Part shown: positions 26,525 to 35,408 of the stretch, in pieces
Layout: the number at the start of each line of letters is the position of its first letter
Position numbering within the stretch: the stretch's first letter is position 1
DNA from: Cernens ardua
Lineage (GTDB): Bacteria > Pseudomonadota > Gammaproteobacteria > Pseudomonadales > Halomonadaceae
Direction: 5' to 3'
Length of the DNA stretch: 64,000 nucleotides
Assembly (NCBI RefSeq): GCF_051251085.1
Contig: NZ_JBPCZH010000003.1
Location: 62,001-126,000 of the forward strand
Notes under the pieces: model-generated
Seen by the model: only the letters and a program-made list of their open reading frames with translations
Database searches by the model: none
What the model was told of the DNA's origin: nothing
Position numbers and translations under genes: made by a program

Positions 26525-29308
26525 TTAGAAGTGGTAACTGGCATTAGCATAGACGACCCGACCCAAGGGGTTACCATAGCGAGTATCTATCCCATAAAGC
26601 TGATAAGTTGAGAATGGAGGTTTGCGATCAAATACATTTCGCGACCCTATTGTTACTGCTATACCATTTTTGAAATGATATCCCCCATAAACATCAAATG
26701 TAGTATAAGAAGCAACTTTATTATGGGGCACATAATAGTCAGGCATGTTGACTTGATAATCTGTATATCCAGATTGGAAATTACTATTCAAACCAGCACT
26801 CCATGGACCTTTTGACCACCCTATATTGGCAGTACCTTTCCAGCGGAATTGGACAGTATTTGTACTATCCATTCTACCCAATCCTGTAGTGAACCCTTGT
26901 CCAAAATCCTCATTATAATTAAAAACATAGGTCATATTATAACCAAAATTCCAATTACCGATTGAAGTAGGTAATAGGTAATTAGCTGTCAGATCCACTC
27001 CGTTAGTATGTACTTTGCCAATATTAGCAACAGGATTGTGGAAATAATCAATTGCCCCTATAGGCCCATGATCATTTTCAGCACAGCTCTGACCGTATCG
27101 ACAAACATTTTTATCATGATCCAAAGCGTACTGATCACCTTCAGTCGTAATATCATCACGAATGTGGTACCACCAGAAATCAGCAGATGTCGTCAAGTTA
27201 TGGATAGGTGAATAAACCAAACCAAACGACCATTCATTTGATTTTTCGGGTTTCAGGCGCGGGTTGCCCCCAGTTACAAAACGCGGATCAATTGAACAAC
27301 CGTTACCAGACCCACCTTTAGGACAAAGGAGCGGATCGCGAAGGTTACCTGCATAGGTGAGTGACTGAGGGGTATACAAGTCATACAAAGTTGGAGCCAC
27401 AAATGCTGAACTCCAAGAACCGCGGAACACAAGGTTACTTAAAGGTTGATAACGGAAAGAAATTTTTGGATTGGTGGTATGCCCTACTGAACTATATCTG
27501 TCATATCGTAGTGAACCTGTTAAATCTAAAGAATCCAAAATCGGTACATCAACCTCTGTCCATAACGCCTGTTGATCGCGGTGTCCAGCCACATGACTCG
27601 CTTGGATACCAGAAGATTGGACTGGGTTATCATAATCTGTTTGGGAAAAACGCTCATGACTGGCTTCAGCACCTAAGGCTATCTGTGCAGGACCAGCTCC
27701 GAACCAATCACCTAAAGAATGGCCAATATGACCGTCCCATATATATTCAGAACCCCATGACTTCTCAAGCGTACCAGACCATTTATCTCCTTCCAGCAAT
27801 TTCACTTCAGCAGGAGTAGAAGGGTAAAATGGATTAAGTAAGCCGGAATCAACTTGTGATTGCACGTCATTGAAATTTAAATATCCTTGGTTACCACGCC
27901 AATGGGTTGTACTACGGTCATATGCAATCGCGGTATCATACGTCCATCCACCAAAAGAGCCTTTCTGTTCAAACTGGATACGTTTCACATCGCTTTTTTG
28001 TCCCATGCGATCTGACTCGAGGGGGGATAGCCAATATGCTGTTGCAGCCTGTGTAGGATCGAAAGCAGAGCTACTATTACTTGTAGGGAAGCTGGGCGAA
28101 CCGGGCTCCACATCCAACTGGAGTATATCTGGATATGATTTAAAGTTAGTATAGTTATGAGACCAATAATAAGAAAGCTGGCCTTGATTATGTTCGCTCT
28201 CTTTAAATGTCGCAGCAGTATAAAGAGAAGTATTTTCGTTATGATTTATATAATCACCCTCATCCCAATCTTTTGCACCGCATACCCCATGGGAAGTAGG
28301 ACGTGAGCCAAAACAACCTTGCTGCAAGTATGGGCCACTTTGCTGAAATGTCGCTCCGTTTCGGTATACTGACCCATAGTAAGGTCTAAATCCATTATGC
28401 CAAAAATGGCGGGAACCAGTTGGTAACTCATTCTGATTCGAATAACTCAAACTACCCATCCAGTTAAAGCCATCCTTATCAAGATCGCCGTAACCCCACG
28501 TACCTGTGTACGTCTTACTTTGTCCACCACCACTATGAGTAGGAGTATCAAGATCAGCTGAAACTTCCGCACCCTGATAATTCTTTTTTGTAATAAAATT
28601 AATTACGCCAGCTACAGCATCAGAACCATATAAAGCTCCTGCACTATCCCTTAGTACTTCAACACGGTCAATCGCAGCAAAAGGAATGGAGTTCAAATCG
28701 ACTCCAGCTCCCGCATAAGAGTTAGCAATGACACGGCGCCCATTGAGCAAAACCAATGTCATATCTGTACCTAATCCTCTCAAGTCTGCAAAGGATGCTC
28801 CACCCTGGTAAGGTCCAGAATTTTGAGCGGTAGCATTGGCACTAGAATTATTAATACCTAATGTCTGTAAGAACTGATCTGCGGACGTAATTCCTTCAGC
28901 TCGTAGCTGACTTGCATGATAAATCGTCACAGGAACTGCCGTCGCCGCATCAGGCGTAGCTATCGCCGAACCGGTCACTGTCACATTTTTTAACTGTTGA
29001 GTCCCGGCAGTCCCCACTGTTGCTGCGGGTGCTGCGGCTGCCGGCGCAGCAGGTGCCGCTGCCGCAGGAGCGGCGGGGGCGGCAGCGGCCGGTGCTGCGG
29101 CACCTGAGCTGCTGGATGAGCTTGCGGCCGGAGCAACATAATCACTACTGGATTGCGCGTAAGCATGGGAAGTATGAAGCGCAACTGCGACCAAGAGTGT
29201 GGATACAGAGGCACATACAAGTGCCGGGCGCTTATTGAAAAGTGGATGACGAGCCACGGACGAAAACGCAGGAGCACCCTGCCACGTTCCAGACGATCGA
29301 AGGTTCAT
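26525..29308 (-). CDS. TonB-dependent receptor with Ala/Pro linker, paralogue 3
   Basis: About 927 residues when started at MNLRSSG, as in its paralogue; the extra seven codons to 29329 are not conserved. The signal peptide ends near AYAQS, followed by a longer Ser/Ala/Pro-rich linker (about 55-105), the TonB box LKNVTVTG, a plug (DLRGLG, LLNGRR, GALYGSDAVAGVINFIT) and a barrel ending ASYHF. Extracellular loops and their Cys-bearing segments differ strongly from paralogue 2, which suggests a different ligand. Third-position composition is more AT-rich than in its neighbours. Confidence 0.9.
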   Translation of the reverse strand: MNLRSSGTWQGAPAFSSVARHPLFNKRPALVCASVSTLLVAVALHTSHAYAQSSSDYVAPAASSSSSSGAAAPAAAAPAAPAAAAPAAPAAAAPAATVGTAGTQQLKNVTVTGSAIATPDAATAVPVTIYHASQLRAEGITSADQFLQTLGINNSSANATAQNSGPYQGGASFADLRGLGTDMTLVLLNGRRVIANSYAGAGVDLNSIPFAAIDRVEVLRDSAGALYGSDAVAGVINFITKKNYQGAEVSADLDTPTHSGGGQSKTYTGTWGYGDLDKDGFNWMGSLSYSNQNELPTGSRHFWHNGFRPYYGSVYRNGATFQQSGPYLQQGCFGSRPTSHGVCGAKDWDEGDYINHNENTSLYTAATFKESEHNQGQLSYYWSHNYTNFKSYPDILQLDVEPGSPSFPTSNSSSAFDPTQAATAYWLSPLESDRMGQKSDVKRIQFEQKGSFGGWTYDTAIAYDRSTTHWRGNQGYLNFNDVQSQVDSGLLNPFYPSTPAEVKLLEGDKWSGTLEKSWGSEYIWDGHIGHSLGDWFGAGPAQIALGAEASHERFSQTDYDNPVQSSGIQASHVAGHRDQQALWTEVDVPILDSLDLTGSLRYDRYSSVGHTTNPKISFRYQPLSNLVFRGSWSSAFVAPTLYDLYTPQSLTYAGNLRDPLLCPKGGSGNGCSIDPRFVTGGNPRLKPEKSNEWSFGLVYSPIHNLTTSADFWWYHIRDDITTEGDQYALDHDKNVCRYGQSCAENDHGPIGAIDYFHNPVANIGKVHTNGVDLTANYLLPTSIGNWNFGYNMTYVFNYNEDFGQGFTTGLGRMDSTNTVQFRWKGTANIGWSKGPWSAGLNSNFQSGYTDYQVNMPDYYVPHNKVASYTTFDVYGGYHFKNGIAVTIGSRNVFDRKPPFSTYQLYGIDTRYGNPLGRVVYANASYHF

Positions 29309-29774
29309 TGATAGATCCCTATGGAGCATTAATTATTGTTGAGATTATTATCCCGTGTACTGCAACTGGGTCGTACGTTGAGAATCGGATAGTTACAGCT
29401 ATTCCATTTCCTGAGAAATGAGCCGGTTGGCAAAGAATTATTTTTAGTATCTAACTGAAGGATGAAGAACCCGTAAAGCTATCGGCAACGAAGATTGAGA
29501 CACCTATCGCGGCTCCGTTCCCGATAATTATTATGTGAGTGTCTTCCAGGTTTTCATTTCAGTCTGAACTCAAGCTTAATGTTTTCGATCTCGCATTACA
29601 ATACGAAAAAAACATTTACTAAACGGTATTCAGGATTTTTAGGAAAACCTGGAAATTGCCTCGCAATACCGACTTTTCCTATTGCAAGACTCAACTGCCA
29701 CGTCCATGGCGGGTCCGGAAATTTATATAGGGAATATCAATCCGTTGGCAGCGAACTTATCTGTAATAAAACAA
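29309..29774. other. Intergenic region upstream of receptor 3
   Basis: About 465 AT-rich bases. A forward frame at 29579-29788 has no ribosome-binding site or recognisable protein and is not called. The stretch carries a partial Fur-like site and the promoter of the third receptor. Confidence 0.5.
29522..29536. promoter_or_regulatory. Possible Fur box upstream of receptor 3
   Basis: CGATAATTATTATGT matches the 15-base core TGATAATNATTATCA at all but three specified positions. It lies about 215 bases before the receptor start, rather far for direct repression, so the call is tentative. Confidence 0.35.
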
Positions 29775-29808
29775 GAAAGGGAGCCTGAATACTCAGACTC
29801 CCCCTTTC
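29775..29808 (-). terminator. Terminator of tonB-exbB-exbD unit
   Basis: GAAAGGGAG with inner CCTGA pairs with the CTCAG...CTCCCCCTTTC arm, ending at 29808. The minus strand then reads TTGTTTTATT. It lies 45 bases past the exbD stop. Confidence 0.75.
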
Positions 29809-29853
29809 GCCATATTGCTCTATAACTATCGAATAAATATCGAAGTCACACTA

Positions 29854-30258
29854 TCAAGGTTGTGTCATAACCGCCAAACGAGTCACACCTGCACGCTGAA
29901 TATCAGCCATTGCTTTAGCAACATCGCCATACTGCACGCCCTGATCAGCACGTAACTGTACGCCCTGATTGGGGTTGGATGAATGCGCCTGGCTTACCTG
30001 GGCTTGCAGTTCATCCAACGATACCTTGGTTTGTCCAATATAATAGTTACCTGACTTATCAACACTCACCACCAGAGGCTTGGGTGTATTTGCCGGGGCC
30101 ACCGCATGCGTTTTAGGCAGATTCAGTGGAATGGATTTGGTCAAAAGCGGTGCTGTTACAATGAACACCACTAGAAGCACGAGCATAACGTCAACCAAAG
30201 GGGTAACGTTCATTTCACTCATGACATCATCGTTGTCAGAATTTCCGGAGAAGGCCAT
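29854..30258 (-). CDS. exbD: ExbD biopolymer transport protein
   Basis: About 134 residues. One N-terminal transmembrane helix (MNVTPLVDVMLVLLVVFIV, about 14-32) contains the functional Asp of the proton path, followed by a periplasmic domain. With ExbB it harvests the proton gradient to drive TonB. The ATG at 30258 has GAGGAGG six bases upstream; a frame reaching 30348 adds non-conserved residues. It is the last gene of the tonB-exbB-exbD series. Confidence 0.93.
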   Translation of the reverse strand: MAFSGNSDNDDVMSEMNVTPLVDVMLVLLVVFIVTAPLLTKSIPLNLPKTHAVAPANTPKPLVVSVDKSGNYYIGQTKVSLDELQAQVSQAHSSNPNQGVQLRADQGVQYGDVAKAMADIQRAGVTRLAVMTQP

Positions 30259-30406
30259 AAGTCCCTCCTCTTGTGAACAAAGGGTTTTAGGGATCTGATG
30301 ACAGTGTATCGGCTTCGACACCCGGATGATGGAAATCGCCACCATCATCAGATTTTACATGTTCTTTATTTTCTTTTTACCAATAACCAGGTTGGCATAC
30401 TCGGCA

Positions 30407-31300
30407 TTACGCTTTTTCAGTAACGACGGGTTTGGTAGAAAAAGAAGTTTCTTGTGCCAGGCTATAGAACTCTTCAGCAAAAGTATCCATATCCCCATTC
30501 GCCAGCTTCAGTTTGCGCACGAAGAAGTTATAAATCAATACAGCTGGTACCGCCGCTGCAATACCCACCCCTGTTGCAATCAGGGCGTGCCCGATCGGAC
30601 CGGCGACACTTCCAAGATCAGCTTGACCAGTAATACCAATACGCACCAGTGCTTCCATGATACCCCAAACGGTACCGAACAGGCCGATAAAGGGCGCTGT
30701 ACTACCGATACTGGCAAGGATGGCAAGACCATTCTCCAGAGAACGACGCTCAATCTGGATTTGACGGCGCAGGCTACGTTCCAAACGATCCGAACGGTTG
30801 ATCTGCTGAGCAAGCCCACGACGATGGTCAGCAATATCGTTACCGCTTACGACATCCACACCTGTACGAGCCAAATGGGCCATCGCTCCGCTGGACTGTT
30901 GAGCAGTCTTGGCGCCTTCGGAAAGATCGCGGGATTTCCAGAACTCACGCAGGAAACGTCGACTTTGGGACTTGAAGCGACCGAACTGTACACCCTTGAT
31001 CAACAGCATGGCCCAGCTAATGACTGAAAAGAGAATCAGTACCCAAAGCACAGTAGGAACAACAAAGCCTGCTACTGGGCTCGCCAATATGGATTGACCA
31101 AACATATTGGCCTGATTGACCTGAGTAGATTGCTCAGTATGAGCATCCTGAGCAGCCGGGTTACCAGCAGGTTGCTGCGTTTGAGTATTATTACCAGCGG
31201 TAGTTTGCGCCTGCTGATTCTGAGTACCATTGGTAGTGGTATCACCACCAGACTGAGAAGGCGTTGCTGAACCATTATTGGTGTTGTTTTGATCTGCCAT
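30407..31300 (-). CDS. exbB: ExbB proton-channel protein with long N-terminal extension
   Basis: A 297-residue MotA/TolQ/ExbB protein. Residues about 1-65 are a low-complexity Asn/Gln/Thr-rich stretch not found in short ExbB proteins, followed by three transmembrane helices (about 80-105, 200-220 and 245-270) with the conserved APFIGLFGTVWGIMEA. It forms the pentameric channel around ExbD. The extension may be periplasmic, like the TonB-interacting extensions of some long ExbBs. It lies 150 bases above exbD and 130 below tonB. Confidence 0.92.
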   Translation of the reverse strand: MADQNNTNNGSATPSQSGGDTTTNGTQNQQAQTTAGNNTQTQQPAGNPAAQDAHTEQSTQVNQANMFGQSILASPVAGFVVPTVLWVLILFSVISWAMLLIKGVQFGRFKSQSRRFLREFWKSRDLSEGAKTAQQSSGAMAHLARTGVDVVSGNDIADHRRGLAQQINRSDRLERSLRRQIQIERRSLENGLAILASIGSTAPFIGLFGTVWGIMEALVRIGITGQADLGSVAGPIGHALIATGVGIAAAVPAVLIYNFFVRKLKLANGDMDTFAEEFYSLAQETSFSTKPVVTEKA

Positions 31301-31429
31301 GTCTACTCCATTGATGTCGCCGGGGCGACCCTACTCGTTCAAATTCAAATTTTGATTCAGGTACAGTAACAATCTTTCCTGTACCCGAGATGAAATTCAC
31401 TCAAAAGCATTAAATCCAAAAACTACTGT

Positions 31430-32236
31430 TTAATCCGAAATGCCTCCCGCTCCAGGTGGCAAATTGAACGTAATGGGCTGCAATGCATAACCAGCTATTG
31501 GTGTATTACCCCGTTTCGCAGGGATGAATTTCCAACCTTTAACCGTCTGCACGGCTGCGTTATCAAGGATACTGGAGCCGCTGGAATGTACGACTTTAAC
31601 CTCGCCAGCACGCCCTTCTGGGGTTACAAGAATCTGTAGTTCAACTGTCCCCTGAATGCCACGACGCAATGCCAGACCCGGATATTGCGGAGCCGGATTA
31701 CCCAGTGCCTGCATGCCGGATACGGCAGGCGTCACCTTGTTCGAGTTGGCACCACTTCCACCTGCAGCATGCCCAGTACTGGACTGCGAATGGCCACTCG
31801 CCGCCGATTGCGAAGGATGCGGCGCTGGATGAGGTGCCGGGTGCGGAGCAGGATGCGGCGCCGGGTGAGGCACAGGCCGAGGATGCGGCTCATGGTGCAC
31901 AGGACGTGGCACGTGATGCACAGGACGCGGCTTGGGTTTTGGCTTGGGCTTCGGATGCGGGTGAGGCACCGGCTTCGGTGGCGGCGTCACAGCATTACGA
32001 TCAACCGGCGGCGTATGCTGAACAGGCTGCGGCGGTTGTGGCGGCGGCGTTAATTCTACCTGTACGGGCGGAGCCCCCCCTGAGGCTTCAGGAGGCACTA
32101 CTGCTTTAGTAATGCGTGGGCTATGAAACAGCAGCCATAATATGAATAAGTGAACAAGTATTGAAATCAATACCAAAACCAGAACTTCCGGTTTTTTTAT
32201 TGATCTATCCTTGAACCCTGTTGCGACCAACGACAT
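31430..32236 (-). CDS. tonB: TonB energy-transducing protein
   Basis: A 268-residue TonB. One transmembrane anchor lies at about 18-38 (LVLISILVHLFILWLLF). A long Pro/His/Lys-rich periplasmic spacer (about 58-145) includes the tandem motif PHPA. The C-terminal TonB domain (about 180-265) has YPGLALRRGIQGTVELQI and the VVHSSGSSILDNAAVQTVKGWKF core. It contacts the TonB boxes of the receptors in this window. Gene order tonB-exbB-exbD supports one functional unit. Confidence 0.93.
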   Translation of the reverse strand: MSLVATGFKDRSIKKPEVLVLVLISILVHLFILWLLFHSPRITKAVVPPEASGGAPPVQVELTPPPQPPQPVQHTPPVDRNAVTPPPKPVPHPHPKPKPKPKPRPVHHVPRPVHHEPHPRPVPHPAPHPAPHPAPHPAPHPSQSAASGHSQSSTGHAAGGSGANSNKVTPAVSGMQALGNPAPQYPGLALRRGIQGTVELQILVTPEGRAGEVKVVHSSGSSILDNAAVQTVKGWKFIPAKRGNTPIAGYALQPITFNLPPGAGGISD

Positions 32237-32545
32237 ATCCTTTACGCTTCCTTGTAATTTTTATTACTACTGCAAAACGACGAATGTGTATGCACACTCA
32301 TGACAAGTAATGCACCCGTTGTTACTGGTGAACGATAGGTGAAAACCACTCAGTCATCAGTGACTGTCATCAATCAGCCTTGCCTGTGAAGATGGCGGTA
32401 GTTCAACCCAAGTAAAAAACAAATCAAAAGCCTATGCTTACAAGAGATCAAACCTGTTTATTTTTGTCTAAAGTTTTAGCTTAAAAGTTGCACATATAAA
32501 CTGCAATACGCAAAAGCATTTTTTTAATCTTCTATTCATACAAAA
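32237..32545. other. Intergenic region upstream of tonB
   Basis: About 310 AT-rich bases between tonB and the terminator of the siderophore receptor gene. It should hold the tonB promoter. No convincing Fur box was found here, in contrast to the region upstream of the next receptor. Confidence 0.45.
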
Positions 32546-32570
32546 GGGAGTCTTCCCGAGAAGAGCTCCC
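32546..32570 (-). terminator. Terminator of siderophore receptor gene
   Basis: GGGAGTCTT (32546-32554) and AAGAGCTCCC (32561-32570) form a stem with the loop CCCGAG; the minus strand continues CTTTTG. It is 36 bases past the stop at 32606. Confidence 0.7.
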
Positions 32571-32605
32571 TCTGGACGCACTCATCGTGCGATCAACCAA
32601 ATACA

Positions 32606-35101
32606 CTAAAAGTGGAAAGATACATTGGCAGTCACTGATCGTGGCTGTCCATATAACAGGCCGTCGTAGAAACCGAATTGCTGATAGTAGGTTTTGTCCG
32701 TCAGGTTAGTGACATTGATCCCTGCTTCCCAATTGCGGGAAATATCATAATGCGCCATCAAATCCACAATAGCATACCCTTTTGTTTTCAGATTGCTCTT
32801 ATCGTATTTACCATTTCCCAGGGGACGTCCGGGATTGGCTTCCCATTCGCGCGAGCTCTGCGCAGTAACACCGCCCCCAATGGTCAGCCTGTGCAGTGCG
32901 CCTGGCAACCGATAGGTCGTAAACAGATGGAACTGGTGGCGAGGATCCTGCCGAAAGCCCAAACCGCTTTCACTTAGATAGGTATATCCGGCATAGAGAT
33001 TCCAGTTAGGCGTAATCTGCCCCATGACTTCAGCTTCAATGCCATGAGATTTAACACCGCTTGCAGCTCTATAGATATCATAGGATGTATTAGGATTGGG
33101 AACCCCCGTATCAACTGCTACGTTGTTTTGCTTGTTACGGAAATAGGAGAGCTCCGTGCTCAAACGATTATGGAATAATGAAGTTTTCCACCCCGTTTCA
33201 TAACTATTACCCTTGGTAGGGCTAAGAAGGTTACCATGAGCATCATCCACATGCGCATCTTGTGGATCGAACACATTGGTATAGCTAGCGTAAAGCATGT
33301 TGTTGGGATTGACCGTCCACACTAACCCGGCATATGGCGTGAATTGTCCATGGTAACTGGTATGTGGTGAGCGTGTCCGCGTATCATGCTTATCATATGT
33401 GGTTGTGAAAGTGCGATAGTTACTGAAACGGCCTCCCAGGATCAATTTCAAGGGTTTTAATAATGTCAAACGAGTCGCGGCATACAGCCCGTAGTTTTCA
33501 ATATGGGTGACTTCCCGCGCATCAGTACGTTGCGCACTAAAGTTGGGATAAAAGCTATTATCCCAGTTTTTCCAACGGGTATAAGGCAACCCGGTCGCAC
33601 GATATTGGCAGGATTTAGCACTGTAAGGTGAAACATCCCCTATTTGGCAATTACCATAATCGGGACCGAAATTGTAATCGGTTTCAACATCGTTATAGCC
33701 ATTAAAACCGATTATAAAATCATTACGACGGTTGAATATGTGAAATGGGCCGCTGGCACTGATATCAAGCGCATCACGGTTGGCTTTTCCCTCGGAGTGC
33801 AAAGCATTCAAGGCTGCACCACTGCCGTCACGATTCCAGAATCCGCCAAATTTTTTCTTTGTTATATTATTGACCTTGGCCTCGCCCAGATTGGTGAAAT
33901 AAGTGGAATGAATATGAGCATATGACGTATGTAGTTTCCAGTTATCATTCAGTTTCTGATCAATATTGAAGAAAAGCGTGGTTGCACGCTGACTCAAGAA
34001 GCTCCAATCGGCTGTCTTATTGGTTTTGCGTGATAAATGGGTACGAGTACCATCGGCATACCAAATAGGAACGTCAGTTCCCCACGTGGCACCATCATGA
34101 CGATCATTTTCCTGTTGAATACCCATATTTATCGTAGTACTTGAAGTAGGATTGGCGACGACATTAAAAAGCCCACCAAACCGTTTTTCCTTTTCATTAT
34201 TCCTGAAAGTATCAGAATCATCGTAACTAAGTACGGTACGGGCTCGCACAGTGCGCTCTGCATTTAGTGGCGTACTAACATCCAGCATGGTATGGCGCTT
34301 GTTCCAGCTTCCACCTGTATATGAAATTTTGGCTTGGGGGATATAACCGGGGCGCTTGCGTTGAAGGTCTATGGTAGCAGATGGGTCTCCAGTGCCACCG
34401 AGCAACCCATTGGCGCCCTGTATGACTTGAACATTATCGTAAAGATCCATATTCAGGGTATTGCCCGTCCCCGAAAGCCCGCTGACACCGTTGAATTGCA
34501 ATCCATCCACCTTAAAGTTAGTGATATTGAATCCACGAGCGCGATAAGTGGTTCGACCGCCATTGTCCTGTGATGAAGAAGTAATACCGGAAGCATTACG
34601 TAATACATCCTGCAGGGTTTCCATATTCTGGTCATCCATCTGCTTACGTGTAATAACCGTAACGGACTGCGGAGTTTCGAAGGGGGTCAGCGGAAGGCCG
34701 GTTGAGATACTGGTAGGGCCAGCAACATAATTACGATTCGTCAGAAGTGGTGCCCTTCCCGTTACCGAGACAGTTGCTAAATGTGTACTGTATCCATCAC
34801 TGACTGTCTTGCCACTTGTTGTCGTTGTCGGCGTAGCTGGTGCTATCGGTGTGGTTAGTGAGTCTGAAGAGGGGCTAGGCTCTACTTGAGATACTTGAGC
34901 ATGAGCCAATGGAATCAAGAGGCACACTGGGAAAAGGTGTACGCTGAACCAGACCATACGCTTGAGTGAAGCAGGATATCCCGATGCACTGCTCAAAAAA
35001 GAAGGTATATACCTTCCCCCGGGACTGGCAATGCGATAGCCCCCTCCCAATACCCTCTCCATGAATATACCATTACGTTGATATTTCCCTTTGTTACTCA
35101 T
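32606..35101 (-). CDS. TonB-dependent siderophore receptor (FhuA/FpvA type)
   Basis: Up to 831 residues. The first 50 residues are unusual; the signal peptide proper is likely around VWFSVHLFPVCLLIPLAHAQ, so the true start may be downstream of 35101. Then come the TonB box (LATVSVTGRAP), a plug typical of siderophore receptors (TPQSVTVITRKQMDDQNMETLQDVL, cited here by its core TPQSVTVIT; RGFNITNFKVDG) and a barrel ending in FHF. It imports a ferric siderophore, possibly hydroxamate. A strong Fur box lies about 110 bases upstream. Confidence 0.9.
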   Translation of the reverse strand: MSNKGKYQRNGIFMERVLGGGYRIASPGGRYIPSFLSSASGYPASLKRMVWFSVHLFPVCLLIPLAHAQVSQVEPSPSSDSLTTPIAPATPTTTTSGKTVSDGYSTHLATVSVTGRAPLLTNRNYVAGPTSISTGLPLTPFETPQSVTVITRKQMDDQNMETLQDVLRNASGITSSSQDNGGRTTYRARGFNITNFKVDGLQFNGVSGLSGTGNTLNMDLYDNVQVIQGANGLLGGTGDPSATIDLQRKRPGYIPQAKISYTGGSWNKRHTMLDVSTPLNAERTVRARTVLSYDDSDTFRNNEKEKRFGGLFNVVANPTSSTTINMGIQQENDRHDGATWGTDVPIWYADGTRTHLSRKTNKTADWSFLSQRATTLFFNIDQKLNDNWKLHTSYAHIHSTYFTNLGEAKVNNITKKKFGGFWNRDGSGAALNALHSEGKANRDALDISASGPFHIFNRRNDFIIGFNGYNDVETDYNFGPDYGNCQIGDVSPYSAKSCQYRATGLPYTRWKNWDNSFYPNFSAQRTDAREVTHIENYGLYAATRLTLLKPLKLILGGRFSNYRTFTTTYDKHDTRTRSPHTSYHGQFTPYAGLVWTVNPNNMLYASYTNVFDPQDAHVDDAHGNLLSPTKGNSYETGWKTSLFHNRLSTELSYFRNKQNNVAVDTGVPNPNTSYDIYRAASGVKSHGIEAEVMGQITPNWNLYAGYTYLSESGLGFRQDPRHQFHLFTTYRLPGALHRLTIGGGVTAQSSREWEANPGRPLGNGKYDKSNLKTKGYAIVDLMAHYDISRNWEAGINVTNLTDKTYYQQFGFYDGLLYGQPRSVTANVSFHF

Positions 35102-35208
35102 CCCTTGTAGCCCCTACTCTCTATTCTCATTATTCAATCAAATCGATTGTCGTGGCGATCACCCATATAAAATCAATACGATCAATACAATCAACACTCA
35201 AATACATA

Positions 35209-35223
35209 TAACAATAATTATCA
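35209..35223. promoter_or_regulatory. Fur box upstream of siderophore receptor
   Basis: On the minus strand the site reads TGATAATTATTGTTA, matching the core TGATAATNATTATCA at 13 of 15 positions with the central base free. It lies about 110 bases before the receptor start and predicts iron repression. Confidence 0.75.
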
Positions 35224-35322
35224 TTTGCATTTAAGCTAAAATAAAGAGTTGAGCGAAATTGGTCAATAAAAAACGCTCTCAATAAAGAAAACAGGCAAGA
35301 GCTGAAGTGGAGAGGCATAAAA

Positions 35323-35354
35323 AAACCGCAACCATCCGAAGATGATTGCGGTTT
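35323..35354 (-). terminator. Terminator of glucose dehydrogenase gene
   Basis: AAACCGCAACCATC (35323-35336) pairs with GATGATTGCGGTTT (35341-35354) with one mismatch and the loop CGAA; the minus strand continues in a run of seven T. It is 55 bases below the gcd stop. Confidence 0.88.
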
Positions 35355-35408
35355 CCCAGATTCTACTCCAACACCAATATCAGTATCGGATACAAATCTT
35401 GACTACAT

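Noticed and set aside
29579..29788. Possible 69-residue gene upstream of the third receptor
   Set aside because: No ribosome-binding site, no recognisable features, and it runs into the terminator of the exbD unit.
31669..32109. Two overlapping forward frames rich in Ala and Arg
   Set aside because: They are mirror translations of the Pro/His repeats of tonB on the other strand.
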